A stretch of 64,000 nt of DNA from Pseudonocardia nematodicida. Lineage in GTDB: Bacteria > Actinomycetota > Actinomycetes > Mycobacteriales > Pseudonocardiaceae. Below are positions 8,739 through 16,932 of this stretch, piece after piece. A program made the position numbers and the translations under genes. The DNA is taken from contig NZ_JBEDNQ010000013.1 of assembly GCF_040105385.1 (NCBI RefSeq), positions 124,001-188,000 on the forward strand, read 5' to 3'. The notes under the pieces were generated by a model, which searched no databases, was not told the origin of the DNA, and saw only the letters and a list, made by a program, of their open reading frames with translations. Within the stretch, counting starts at the first letter, position 1. Each line of letters begins with the position of its first letter.

Positions 8739-9890
8739 GTGCCCGACATCGACATCGACACCGACCACCGGACCGACGAGCCGCTGCGGTTCGCCTACTG
8801 GGTCCCCAACGTCTCCGGCGGCCTGGTCACCTCGACCATCGAGCAGCGCACCGACTGGGGCTACGACTACAACGTCCGGCTCGCGCGCACCGCCGAGGCC
8901 AACGGCTTCGACTACGCGCTGTCCCAGATCCGCTACATGGCCAGCTACGGCGCCGACCACCAGCACGAGGCCACGAGCTTCTCGCTGGCCCTGGGTCTGG
9001 CCACCGAGCGGCTGAAGGTCATCGCCGCCGTGCATCCCGGGCTGTGGCAGCCGGCCGTGCTCGCGAAGTGGATCGCGACCGCCGACCACCTCACCGGCGG
9101 CCGGATCGCGGTCAACGTGGTGTCCGGCTGGCTGAAGGACGAGTTCACCTCGATGGGCGAGCCCTGGCTCGAGCACGACGAGCGCTACCGCCGCACGAAC
9201 GAGTTCATCCGGGTGCTGCGCGAGATCTGGACCGCCGGTGACGGCGGCGCCGAGTTCCGCGGCGACTTCTACCGGGTGCACGGCTTCGACCTGAAGCCGA
9301 AGCCGGTCGAGGTCCCCGGACGGCCGCATCCGGAGATCTTCCAGGGCGGCAACTCGACCGCGGCCCGGCGCAACGGCGGGACGGTGTCGGACTGGTACTT
9401 CTCCAACGGCAAGGACTACGACGGCTTCAGCGAGCAGGTCCACGAGGTCCTCGGGCACGCCGCGACGGCCCCCCGTCTGCGGCCGGTCCGCTTCGGACTG
9501 AACGGCTTCATGATCGCCCGGGACGCCGAGCGGGAGGCCCACGAGACCCTGCGCGAGATCATCGCCAAGGCGAACCGCCCGGCCGTCGAGGGTTTCCGGG
9601 CCGCCGTCCAACAGGCGGGCAACGCGACCGGCGACGGCCGGGGTATGTGGGCGGACTCGGAGTTCGACGACCTCGTCCAGTACAACGACGGGTTCCGCAC
9701 CCGGCTCATCGGGACGCCGGAGCAGATCGCCGACCGCGCGATCGGGTACAAGCGACGCGGCGCGAACCTGCTGTTGCTGGGGTTCCTGCACTTCCAGGAG
9801 GAGGTCGAGTACTTCGGCGCGAAGGTCCTGCCGATCATCCGGGAGAAGGAGGCCGAGCTCGCCCGCGCGCGGCAGCACGCCACGGTCTGA
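8739..9890 (+). CDS. sfnG: Dimethylsulfone monooxygenase, LLM flavin-dependent family
   Basis: FMNH2-dependent monooxygenase of the luciferase-like fold. It closely resembles Pseudomonas SfnG, which cleaves dimethylsulfone to methanesulfinate during sulfur scavenging. Conserved stretches include FAYWVPNVSGGL near the N-terminus, EPWLEHDERYRR, LVQYNDGFRT and GFLHFQEEVEYFG. The 383-residue length matches SfnG. The GTG at 8739 is preferred to one at 8709 because GGGAG lies 5-9 nt upstream. No flavin reductase, sulfur regulator or sulfonate transporter is beside it, so FMNH2 must come from elsewhere. Substrate assignment rests on overall similarity recalled from the family. Confidence 0.86.
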   Translation: MPDIDIDTDHRTDEPLRFAYWVPNVSGGLVTSTIEQRTDWGYDYNVRLARTAEANGFDYALSQIRYMASYGADHQHEATSFSLALGLATERLKVIAAVHPGLWQPAVLAKWIATADHLTGGRIAVNVVSGWLKDEFTSMGEPWLEHDERYRRTNEFIRVLREIWTAGDGGAEFRGDFYRVHGFDLKPKPVEVPGRPHPEIFQGGNSTAARRNGGTVSDWYFSNGKDYDGFSEQVHEVLGHAATAPRLRPVRFGLNGFMIARDAEREAHETLREIIAKANRPAVEGFRAAVQQAGNATGDGRGMWADSEFDDLVQYNDGFRTRLIGTPEQIADRAIGYKRRGANLLLLGFLHFQEEVEYFGAKVLPIIREKEAELARARQHATV

Positions 9891-9923
9891 GCCGGCCGCC
9901 ACCCGTGGGCCGTGGGCCGGCGA

Positions 9924-10748
9924 TCAGAGGATCGCGGCCCGCAGACCCTCGGCGTGGTCCCGGGCCCAGGCCGCGACGCTGGTGCCCGGCCGTCCGGTGA
10001 CCTCCTCGACGATCCGGTTCGGCGCCGGCTCGGCGTCGTGCAGGAACCCGAGGATCGTGTGCACCACCATGCCGGCCTCGTCGGCGCCCATCGACGGCTC
10101 CAGCGCGGCGACGGCCTCGTCCGGGGTGACCTGCTCGAACCCGATCGGCACGCCGGTGGCATCGGCGAGCGCGGCCACCCACTCCCGGCGGGAGACGGCC
10201 TCCGGCCCGGTCAGCGGGTAGGCCTTCCCGGCGTGTCGCCCACCCTCGATCAGCGCGACGGCCGCGACCTCGGCGATGTCGGTCATCGCGGTCGGGGTGC
10301 TCGCCAGGTCCGGCCACGGCTCGCGCACGACCCCGGTGGCCTTGATCTGCGGCAGCCACATCCGGCCGTTCTCGACGAAGTCGGCCGGCCACAGGTGGGT
10401 CCAGGCCGCGGCGCCGTCCTCGACGGCCCCGCACACCGACCCCCACCAGCTCTCCGGCTCCCCGGACAGGTCGACGACGTGCTCCACCCCCGCCGCGGTG
10501 GCCCGGGCGACGACCTCGGCGGCGGTGTTCTCGTCCGGCGCCAGGTACATCGCGCGGACGCCGTCGAACACCCCGTCCAGCGACGACGGCCGGCGCACCG
10601 ACCCGCGGACGGCCTCCACACCGTCCGGCAGCGCCGCCCGGGCCGGGTCGACGGTCAGTGCGCGCACCGGGCCCGCACCGCGGGCGACCAGGTGGTCGAC
10701 GACCATCCGGCCGATGTTGCCGGTGGCTCCGGTGACCAGGATCGTCAT
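9924..10748 (-). CDS. NmrA/TMR-type NAD(P)-binding reductase
   Basis: Atypical short-chain dehydrogenase of 274 residues. It opens with the Rossmann glycine motif TGATGNIG (residues 7-14). The catalytic Tyr-x-x-x-Lys of classical SDRs is absent, as expected for NmrA-like or quinone-reductase (QOR2)-like members. Physiological substrate is unknown. The ATG at 10748 is supported by AGAGGAG located 6-12 bases upstream; the open frame beyond it has no better start. It is convergent with sfnG (33 bp gap). Confidence 0.85.
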   Translation of the reverse strand: MTILVTGATGNIGRMVVDHLVARGAGPVRALTVDPARAALPDGVEAVRGSVRRPSSLDGVFDGVRAMYLAPDENTAAEVVARATAAGVEHVVDLSGEPESWWGSVCGAVEDGAAAWTHLWPADFVENGRMWLPQIKATGVVREPWPDLASTPTAMTDIAEVAAVALIEGGRHAGKAYPLTGPEAVSRREWVAALADATGVPIGFEQVTPDEAVAALEPSMGADEAGMVVHTILGFLHDAEPAPNRIVEEVTGRPGTSVAAWARDHAEGLRAAIL

Positions 10749-10888
10749 GCGTTCTCCTCTTCCCGTGGGCGACCTCCAGATCACCGTACAGCGTACCGAG
10801 TACGGTCGCACGGTCCGGACACACGACGACGCCCACCCCGGGAGACCGGGACGGGCGTCGTCGTCGTGGAGTCGTCGTGGAGCCGGTG

Positions 10889-12181
10889 TCAGCCGACCTT
10901 GCTGTCGTCGCGCGCCGCAGCGCCGCCCCGCAGCCGCGGGAGGAACCGGCCGGTCCGCGCGCGGTACGCGGCGTACTCGTCGCCGAGGGCGGTGCCCAGC
11001 CCCGGCTCGTACACCCGGCGGGCCTGGATCTGGACGGCGACGAGGATCAGCACCCCGGCGAGCACCCCGAGCAGGGTCGGGGCCATGAACAGCATCCCGG
11101 CGCAGCCCACGATCAACCCGGTGAGCGCGGGGTTGCGCACCCGCCGGTGCAGCCCGCCGGTGGCCAGCACCGGGCGCCGGGCGGCGTCCGGGTCACCGGC
11201 CGCGGCGGCCCCGGCCTCGGCGGCCGACCGTCGCCAGACCGTGCCCAGCTGCAGCAGCGAGACCGCGACGACCGCGAACCCGAGCAGCAGCAGACCGGCC
11301 CCGACCACGGCGACGCCCGGCCGGGACAGCACCGAGATCGGCTCGAGCACGTCCAGGGCGACCAGCAGCGGGGCGACGAAGCCCAGCGCCGCGGCGAGGA
11401 CGAACAGGGTGCGCGCCCACCAGGCGGGGCTGCCCGGGGTGCGGGCGATCTCGAGCCGGCGCTCACCGCGCGCGCGGTGTGCCCGCCGCCGCGCCCAGGC
11501 CCCGACGCCGACGGCGGCCAGGCCGAGCAGCAGCGCGGCCCAGCCCGCGCCCCGGTGGCCGACCTCGGCGGCGACCCGGGCCCAGGCGTCGTCGCCCCAG
11601 ACCTGCGGGACGGCCTCGACGAACAGCCAGCCGCCGAACACGAAGAACATCACCGACGCGCCGATCGCGATGACCCGCTCGGGGAGCTTCTGGCCGAGCT
11701 TGCGGCCGATGACGATGGCCATCGCGTCGGCGGCGACCATGCCCAGCGTCGAGCCGAGCCACACGCCGAACCAGCCGTACTGGGTGGCCAGGGTGATGGT
11801 GGCGAGCATGGTCTTGTCGCCCAGCTCGGCCAGGAAGAAGGCCACCGTGACGGCGATGACGGCCGACTTCCCGGCCCGCGCGGCCTTGCGTTCCTCGTCG
11901 TCGGACAGCGAGTCCCCGCGCAGGGTCCACGCGCCGAAGACTCCGAAGGCCAGCGCGGCGACCAGGGAGATCCAGCCGGTGGGGAGCGTCGCGCCCAGGC
12001 CGTAGCCGACGGCGACCGACACCAGGTGGGTCACCGAGGTGGCGATCGTGATGCCGATCAGGACCGGGACCGCGTTGAAGCGGGTCGCGAACGTCAGCGC
12101 CATGAGCTGGGACTTGTCCCCCAGCTCGGCCACGAAGATGACGCCGAAACTGACCGCGAACGCGATCAGGAATCCGTTCAT
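10889..12181 (-). CDS. GDT1/TMEM165-type manganese exporter fused to an ICMT-like methyltransferase domain
   Basis: Integral membrane protein of 430 residues. Residues 1-195 contain two UPF0016 repeats, each with the signature ELGDKS/T (19-24 and 119-124), the cation site of the TMEM165/GDT1 family of Mn2+/Ca2+ transporters. After a further membrane region, residues about 330-425 look like the isoprenylcysteine carboxyl methyltransferase/phospholipid methyltransferase fold. They carry a V-R-N-P-A-L-x-G segment and the closing E-Y-x-x-Y-R-x-R-x-x-R-F-L-P block. I know of no standard description of this fusion. A manganese riboswitch lies upstream, which supports the Mn role. The ATG at 12181 is 6 nt after GAGGG; an in-frame ATG at 12187 is the alternative. 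Confidence 0.85.
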   Translation of the reverse strand: MNGFLIAFAVSFGVIFVAELGDKSQLMALTFATRFNAVPVLIGITIATSVTHLVSVAVGYGLGATLPTGWISLVAALAFGVFGAWTLRGDSLSDDEERKAARAGKSAVIAVTVAFFLAELGDKTMLATITLATQYGWFGVWLGSTLGMVAADAMAIVIGRKLGQKLPERVIAIGASVMFFVFGGWLFVEAVPQVWGDDAWARVAAEVGHRGAGWAALLLGLAAVGVGAWARRRAHRARGERRLEIARTPGSPAWWARTLFVLAAALGFVAPLLVALDVLEPISVLSRPGVAVVGAGLLLLGFAVVAVSLLQLGTVWRRSAAEAGAAAAGDPDAARRPVLATGGLHRRVRNPALTGLIVGCAGMLFMAPTLLGVLAGVLILVAVQIQARRVYEPGLGTALGDEYAAYRARTGRFLPRLRGGAAARDDSKVG

Positions 12182-12219
12182 GTCCATCCCTCGATCTCGC
12201 GCCGGACCGAGGTGGAAAC

Positions 12220-12249
12220 GGGAGTAGCTCGATCCGGCTCATCCGGATC
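12220..12249 (-). promoter_or_regulatory. Expression platform of the manganese riboswitch
   Basis: Directly downstream of the aptamer in the transcript is a 7-bp hairpin (12231-12249, GATCCGG/CCGGATC). It is followed by GAGCTACTCCC (transcript sense), encoded at 12220-12230. That 11-mer is exactly complementary to GGGAGTAGCTC inside the aptamer (12337-12347). The two folds exclude each other, so metal binding can switch access to the ribosome site 30-40 nt further on or transcription read-through. Confidence 0.65.
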
Positions 12250-12352
12250 GAAGGTCTCGCTCGCCTGGTGGTGGACAGGCCGCTGCACCCGGGCCGGTCG
12301 ACGAGGACCGCGCCAGTATGTCGAGCGCAGCGTTGGGAGCTACTCCCCTTCG
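12249..12352 (-). ncRNA. yybP-ykoY manganese riboswitch aptamer
   Basis: Read on the minus strand, the element shows the hallmarks of the class. A P1 stem CGAAGG (12347-12352) pairs with CCTTCG (12249-12254). The invariant GGGGAGTAGC follows the 5' strand at once. A GACATACT loop segment lies at about 12315-12322, and GCGAGACC precedes the 3' strand. The class binds Mn2+ and commonly controls MntP, TerC-like and UPF0016/GDT1 genes, and the gene here is a GDT1 family member. Identification is by eye against the remembered consensus. Confidence 0.85.
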
Positions 12353-12498
12353 CGTGCGTCGATCACGGTACCGCATCGTGCCGCCGGTGTTCGAGGCCCG
12401 GCACCGGATCCGCGCGTGTGACCGCGCCCACGTCCGCTGCCTCCCCAGTTCTGTCCATTCGTGATCTCGGCACCTCACCGAGCCGCTATGTTCCCGCC

Positions 12499-13254
12499 GT
12501 GGTGTGGATCGGGATCATCCTCGTGCTGCTCGGTGCCGGCTGCTTCTACGGCGCCGTGCACACCCAGCGGCGGGTGCACGCGATGATGGCGGCGGAGACG
12601 CTCTCGGTGCCGGAGCTGCTGGAGCAGGCGGGCATCGCGGCGGAGCTGAACGGCGGGCCCGGGAGGTTCCGGAAGGTGTGCGAGGTCGTCGGGGAGACCG
12701 CCCCGGCGCCGGTCGGCGTCCTGCGCTCGGAACTGACCGGCACCGAGTGCGTCTGGCACTCGCACCGGGTGGAGCGCCGTTACGAGAGCCGTGACCGGGA
12801 CAGCGAGGGCCGTACCCGGACCACGACGAGGACCGAGACCGTCTCCGAGCGCACCTCCCCGCACGGCTGGCCGCTGCTGCGTGACGGCCACACGATCGGC
12901 ATCGACCACGGCGGGCGGCGCCCGGACCCCGTGGAGCAGGTCCTCGACCGTTTCGAACCGTCGGACGAGCAGCGCGGCTTCTTCGACCGGGGCGACCGGA
13001 CGCTCGGTTACCGCCACCAGGAGTGGGTGCTGCGGACCGGGGTGCCGATGTACGTCCTGGGGGAGGTCGACGACCGGGACGGCCCCCTGATCATCCGGCC
13101 GCCGGCGGACACGACGCAGCCGTTCGTGCTCTCCACGCGCACCGAGGAGGAGCTGACCCGGTCCGACCGGCAGACCCAGCGGTGGTGGGCCCGCGGCGGA
13201 GCGGTACTCGTGGTGCTCGGCCTGGCACTGACGGTGGGCGGCGTCCTGACCTGA
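12499..13254 (+). CDS. GIDE-domain membrane protein
   Basis: A 251-residue protein with a membrane segment at the N-terminus (about residues 2-20) and another at the C-terminus (about 230-250), flanking a GIDE-type domain. This is the region found between the membrane segments of eukaryotic MUL1/MAPL E3 ligases and in many bacterial proteins that have no RING domain. The segment with V-x-G-x-x and WHSHRVERRYE is typical of the domain. No ubiquitin-related function should be inferred for bacteria. The start GTG at 12499 lies 6 nt after TATGTT, consistent with a leaderless transcript. Confidence 0.75.
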   Translation: MVWIGIILVLLGAGCFYGAVHTQRRVHAMMAAETLSVPELLEQAGIAAELNGGPGRFRKVCEVVGETAPAPVGVLRSELTGTECVWHSHRVERRYESRDRDSEGRTRTTTRTETVSERTSPHGWPLLRDGHTIGIDHGGRRPDPVEQVLDRFEPSDEQRGFFDRGDRTLGYRHQEWVLRTGVPMYVLGEVDDRDGPLIIRPPADTTQPFVLSTRTEEELTRSDRQTQRWWARGGAVLVVLGLALTVGGVLT

Positions 13255-13343
13255 GCGCGCGCCGCGTCGTCGCACATCGAACGCGCGCCGGATTCCCAGC
13301 GCGGTCACAGGGTCGTCTCAGGCTCGCGACGCACAGTACGTCC

Positions 13344-14876
13344 ATGACCGAACACCGGCCGGGCCAGGACGAGCCCCACGCCACGTCGCCCGACGGCGGC
13401 CCCGCCGGGGATCCGGTCCAGGACCCGATCCGGCCCGATCCGCGTACGCAGGGCGCGCACGCCGAACCCGCCGGCGAGCAGGAGGCGGCGACCACCATGA
13501 CCGACACCGACCACCGGAACCAGCAGCCGCCGGAGTGGGCGACCAGGACGTACCCGTCGGTCCCCGCGCACGGCGCCGGCGCCCCGCCGACCTCGGTGTA
13601 CCCACCGTTCCCGCCGCAGACCGGCGGTGGCCGGCACGGCGGGTCGACGCCGCCGCGGCGCCGCGGCGCCGGGCTGGTGGCGGTCGCGCTGGCCGCCGGT
13701 CTGATCGGCGGCGGTGTCGGCTTCGGCGGCGCGTACGCGGTGTTCGAGAACGGGTCCGGCACCGCGGCGACGCTGACCAGCAGCGCCGCCCCCGGCACAC
13801 CGGCCACACCGGCCGACGGGACGGTCGCGGGCGCGGCCGCCGCCGTCACCCCCAGCACCGTCGACATCCAGGTCCGCGGTGCGCAGGGCACCGCGGAGGG
13901 CTCCGGCGTGATCCTCACCGCGGACGGCGACGTGCTCACCAACAACCACGTCGTCGCCGGTGCCGGTGGCGGCGGGCAGATGACCGTGACCCTCGCCGAC
14001 GGCTCGCAGCACTCGGCCACGGTGGTCGGCACCTCCCCCAGCTACGACCTCGCCGTGATCAAGCTCGACAACGTGTCCGGCCTGAAGGCGGCCACGCTCG
14101 GCGAGTCGAACGACGTCCAGGTCGGCGAGGAGGTCGTCGCGATCGGCTCGCCGCAGGGCCTGTCCGGCACGGTGACCGCCGGCATCGTCAGCGCACTGAA
14201 CCGGACCGTCACCGCGGGCGGCGAGAACAACGAGGCCCCGGTCGTCTACAACGGACTGCAGACCGACGCGCCGATCAACCAGGGCAACTCCGGCGGGCCG
14301 CTGACCAACCTGGCCGGGCAGGTCGTCGGCATCAACTCGGCGATCGCGACGAGCGGGCAGAACGCCGGCTCGATCGGCCTCGGCTTCGCGATCCCGGTGG
14401 ACACCGCCAAGCGGGTCGCCCAGGAGCTCATGTCCGACGGTGTGGCGACCAAGCCGCAGCTCGGCGTCCAGGGATCGGTGACCGGCGCCGGAGCGGGTGC
14501 CGACCGGGCGGCCGGTGGCGGCGCGGAGATCGCGTCGGTGCAGCCGGGCTCCGCGGCGGCGAACGCGGGACTCGCGGCCGGCGACGTCGTCACCCGGGTG
14601 AACGAGTACCCGGTCTCCAGCTTCGCCGACCTGATCGCCCGGGTCGGCAACTTCGCCCCCGGCCAGCAGGTCACGCTGACCGTCGGCAGCGGCGAGGGCG
14701 CCCGGCAGGTCCCGGTGACCCTCGGCAGCGTCCGGGACGACCAGGCGGCGAACGCCCAGAACGGCTCGCAGAGCAGCCCGCTCGAGCCCGGTCAGGGCGG
14801 TCAGCCCGGGCAGGGCGAGGGCGGCCAGGGCGGCGGCCTGCCGTTCGGGTTCAGCCCCTTCGGCGACGGGAACTGA
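13344..14876 (+). CDS. HtrA/DegP-type serine protease with PDZ domain
   Basis: Membrane-anchored extracytoplasmic quality-control protease, 510 residues. A long Pro/Gly-rich cytosolic N-terminus (1-110) leads to one membrane segment (about 112-135). The trypsin-fold domain carries the complete triad His202 (NNHVV), Asp235 (SYDLAVIKL) and Ser316 (GNSGGP). A PDZ domain occupies about residues 380-465, followed by an unusual Gly/Gln/Pro-rich tail. Architecture matches mycobacterial HtrA/PepD. The ATG at 13344 gives that layout. A perfect terminator follows the stop. Confidence 0.92.
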   Translation: MTEHRPGQDEPHATSPDGGPAGDPVQDPIRPDPRTQGAHAEPAGEQEAATTMTDTDHRNQQPPEWATRTYPSVPAHGAGAPPTSVYPPFPPQTGGGRHGGSTPPRRRGAGLVAVALAAGLIGGGVGFGGAYAVFENGSGTAATLTSSAAPGTPATPADGTVAGAAAAVTPSTVDIQVRGAQGTAEGSGVILTADGDVLTNNHVVAGAGGGGQMTVTLADGSQHSATVVGTSPSYDLAVIKLDNVSGLKAATLGESNDVQVGEEVVAIGSPQGLSGTVTAGIVSALNRTVTAGGENNEAPVVYNGLQTDAPINQGNSGGPLTNLAGQVVGINSAIATSGQNAGSIGLGFAIPVDTAKRVAQELMSDGVATKPQLGVQGSVTGAGAGADRAAGGGAEIASVQPGSAAANAGLAAGDVVTRVNEYPVSSFADLIARVGNFAPGQQVTLTVGSGEGARQVPVTLGSVRDDQAANAQNGSQSSPLEPGQGGQPGQGEGGQGGGLPFGFSPFGDGN

Positions 14877-14918
14877 CCCGGCCCGCCCTTCGTTCACACC
14901 ATCGACGGCCCACACTCT

Positions 14919-14960
14919 CCGGCCGGACGCGGCTCCATCCCTCCCGCCGCGTCCGGCCGG
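14919..14960. terminator. Bidirectional terminator between htrA and the PPOX gene
   Basis: A perfect 15-bp inverted repeat (14919-14933 with 14946-14960) around a 12-nt loop lies between two converging genes and can serve both. Confidence 0.85.
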
Positions 14961-14983
14961 ACCCTTGTCGGCCAGGGTCCGGC

Positions 14984-15394
14984 TCAGGCGTTGCCCAGCA
15001 CCCGGTCGACGGCGATCTCCAGCACCACCCGCTGCGGGTTGACCCGCGGTTCCTTGTACTCGGCGGCGTAGCGACGCTCGGCGTCGTGCACCACGGCCGG
15101 GTCGTCCCGGACGAACGCGACGCCCTCCAGCGTCGACCACGTGCGGCCCTCCACCAGCGAGACGGCGACCCGGGCACCGCCCGGTCCGGCCGCGACGACG
15201 TTGCGGGCCTTCTGCGAGCCCGCGCTGCAGATCACCCGGGCGATCCGCTCCCCGACGTCGACGGTGACCCCGACCGGCACCGCGTGCGGGGTGCCGTCCC
15301 GCCGCGGGGTCACGAGGGTGCACGGGCGGCGCTCCGACCAGAGCTCGACGAACCGGTCGGAGACGCCGTCGGCGAGGGATCGGCGAGAAGTCAT
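14984..15394 (-). CDS. PPOX-class (split-barrel) F420- or flavin-binding protein
   Basis: A 136-residue single-domain member of the pyridoxamine-5'-phosphate-oxidase fold, of the actinobacterial TIGR03618-like group whose characterised members use F420 or bind haem/FMN. The N-terminal strand pair with TLVTPRRDGTPHAVPV and the VSLVEGRTW segment are typical. The specific substrate cannot be named. The ATG at 15394 follows GCGAGGA with 7 nt spacing. The gene stands alone, convergent with htrA. Confidence 0.82.
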   Translation of the reverse strand: MTSRRSLADGVSDRFVELWSERRPCTLVTPRRDGTPHAVPVGVTVDVGERIARVICSAGSQKARNVVAAGPGGARVAVSLVEGRTWSTLEGVAFVRDDPAVVHDAERRYAAEYKEPRVNPQRVVLEIAVDRVLGNA

Positions 15395-15605
15395 GGGTCC
15401 ATCCTCGCCACCCGGACGCGTGCGCACCGCCCGGCACGCCGACGCCCGCGGTGACCGGTCGCAACCCCACCCGGTGGTGCGACTCCCGTCCGGGTGACAC
15501 GTCTACCGATCTTGAGAGGGTCTCGCTTCACTCTCCGCTGTCGCCACGGGCGCCCCATTCGCCCCGGCGGTCACATCGAACACGTTCGTCACAGGGAGTG
15601 GATCC

Positions 15606-16289
15606 ATGACCGCACGCTCGCTCACCCGCCGCACCGGGACCGTCGCCGCCGCGCTGATGCTGGCCGGGTTCGCCGCCCTGCCGCTGGCCGGCGCGGCGGC
15701 CGCCGCCGAGCAGTACCCCGGGGCGGGGACCGCGGCGCCGCACGCCCAGCAGCAGGACCCCGACCCGTCGGCGCCCGACGACATCAGCATCGGGACCGAC
15801 GGGAACGCCGCGTCGGCCTCGAGCACCTCGACCGTCCGGACCGGCGAGGGGTCGGCCGGATTCGTCGATCTGGACTGCGCGGACCTCACCCGGGCCCAGG
15901 CGCAGGCGCTGCTGGAGGCCGACCCGACCGACCCGCACGGCCTCGACCGCGACAACGACGGGCTCGCCTGCGAGCGCAACGGCGTCCCCGAGACCACCGC
16001 GACCGAGAACAGCGGCGCGGTCGGGAACAGCGGCGCGGCCGGGAACAGCGGCGCGGCCGAGGCGGCCGGGTACGGGTCCGGCCAGGTGCTCGCCGTGCCG
16101 GAGGGCGGGGTCGAGGCCGGGGACGGCTCGGGCGCCGGCGGCGCGCCGGACGCGTCCGCGTTCGTCCTGGCCGGCACCGGGGCCGTGCTCGCCGCGGGTG
16201 CCGGGGTCGCGGTGTGGAGCGGTCGGCGGTCGGGCCGGGCCGCGGCGCTCCCGGGCCGTCACACCGGCCACGGTGCGGGCCGGGTGTGA
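15606..16289 (+). CDS. Secreted excalibur-domain protein with LAGTG sorting signal
   Basis: Sec signal peptide (residues 1-34, ending AGAAAAAE) precedes a linker and an excalibur calcium-binding domain at about residues 88-122. The domain has the D-L-D-C start and a D-x-D-N-D-G-L-A-C-E loop with its two Cys. Near the C-terminus LAGTG (residues 188-192) is followed by 12 hydrophobic residues and an Arg-rich stop (RRSGR). This is the layout of an LAxTG cell-wall sorting signal, though an extra 17-residue tail trails it. A short repeat (NSGAxG three times, about residues 136-150) lies between. The sortase gene starts 2 bp after the stop, so substrate and enzyme are coupled. Confidence 0.85.
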   Translation: MTARSLTRRTGTVAAALMLAGFAALPLAGAAAAAEQYPGAGTAAPHAQQQDPDPSAPDDISIGTDGNAASASSTSTVRTGEGSAGFVDLDCADLTRAQAQALLEADPTDPHGLDRDNDGLACERNGVPETTATENSGAVGNSGAAGNSGAAEAAGYGSGQVLAVPEGGVEAGDGSGAGGAPDASAFVLAGTGAVLAAGAGVAVWSGRRSGRAAALPGRHTGHGAGRV

Positions 16290-16290
16290 C

Positions 16291-16932
16291 GTGCCTGCCG
16301 CCCGGCAGGACCTCGGGTGGCGCGGCGCGCGGTGGCGGCGGGCGGTCGTCGCGATGGCGGTGACCGGGGTGGTGCTGACCGTCCCGTCCGCGCTGCCGCC
16401 GGCCGCTCTCGGCGGGACGGTCGCGCCCGTCCCGACCACGACGACCCGTCCGGCCGCCGCACCGCTGCCGGAGGCGACCCCGGTCCGGGTGCGTGCGACG
16501 GCGATCGGACTGGACAGCCCGACCGTTCCGCTCGGGCTCGACGACGCGGGGGCGCTGGACGTCCCGGTCGGTGCCGCGAGCACCGGGTGGTACGCGGGCG
16601 GCCCCGTACCGGGGGCCCGCGGCCCCGCGGTGCTCACCGCGCACGTCGACTGGGACCGGGAGCCGGGACCGTTCTTCCGGCTCGGCGAGCTGACCCCCGG
16701 GGACCTGGTGCGGGTGGACCGCGCCGACGGCAGCGTCGCGACGTTCGAGGTGCAGGCCGTGCGCCGGCACCCGAAGGAGCGGTTCCCCACCACCGAGGTC
16801 TACGGCGACCTGCCGGTGGCCGGGCTGCGGCTGATCACCTGCGGGGGTGGGTTCGACCGGGTGGCGCGCAGCTACTCGGACAACGTCGTCGTCCATGCCG
16901 CGCTGGTCGAGCCGGGCCGCGGTCCGGTGTAG
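16291..16932 (+). CDS. Small sortase (class E/F-like) for the adjacent surface protein
   Basis: Transpeptidase that links sorting-signal proteins to the cell wall, anchored outside the membrane by an N-terminal segment (about residues 18-42). The 213-residue product has the catalytic His118 (AHVDW), Cys184 (LITC) and Arg193 (ARSYSD). Size and the HVDW context fit class F or E enzymes of actinobacteria. The GTG at 16291 lies directly behind the excalibur gene stop at 16289. The neighbour carries LAGTG, a class E-type signal, so it is the likely substrate. Confidence 0.88.
   Translation: MPAARQDLGWRGARWRRAVVAMAVTGVVLTVPSALPPAALGGTVAPVPTTTTRPAAAPLPEATPVRVRATAIGLDSPTVPLGLDDAGALDVPVGAASTGWYAGGPVPGARGPAVLTAHVDWDREPGPFFRLGELTPGDLVRVDRADGSVATFEVQAVRRHPKERFPTTEVYGDLPVAGLRLITCGGGFDRVARSYSDNVVVHAALVEPGRGPV

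Larger units (their letters stand above)
12182..12498. other. Intergenic region holding riboswitch and leaderless promoter
   Basis: This 317 bp gap between the divergent GDT1-like and GIDE-like genes contains the riboswitch on the minus strand and, at its right end, a TATGTT hexamer (12487-12492) ending 6 nt before the GTG of the GIDE-like gene. The minus promoter should lie to the right of about 12360. I could not fix its hexamers. Confidence 0.5.
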
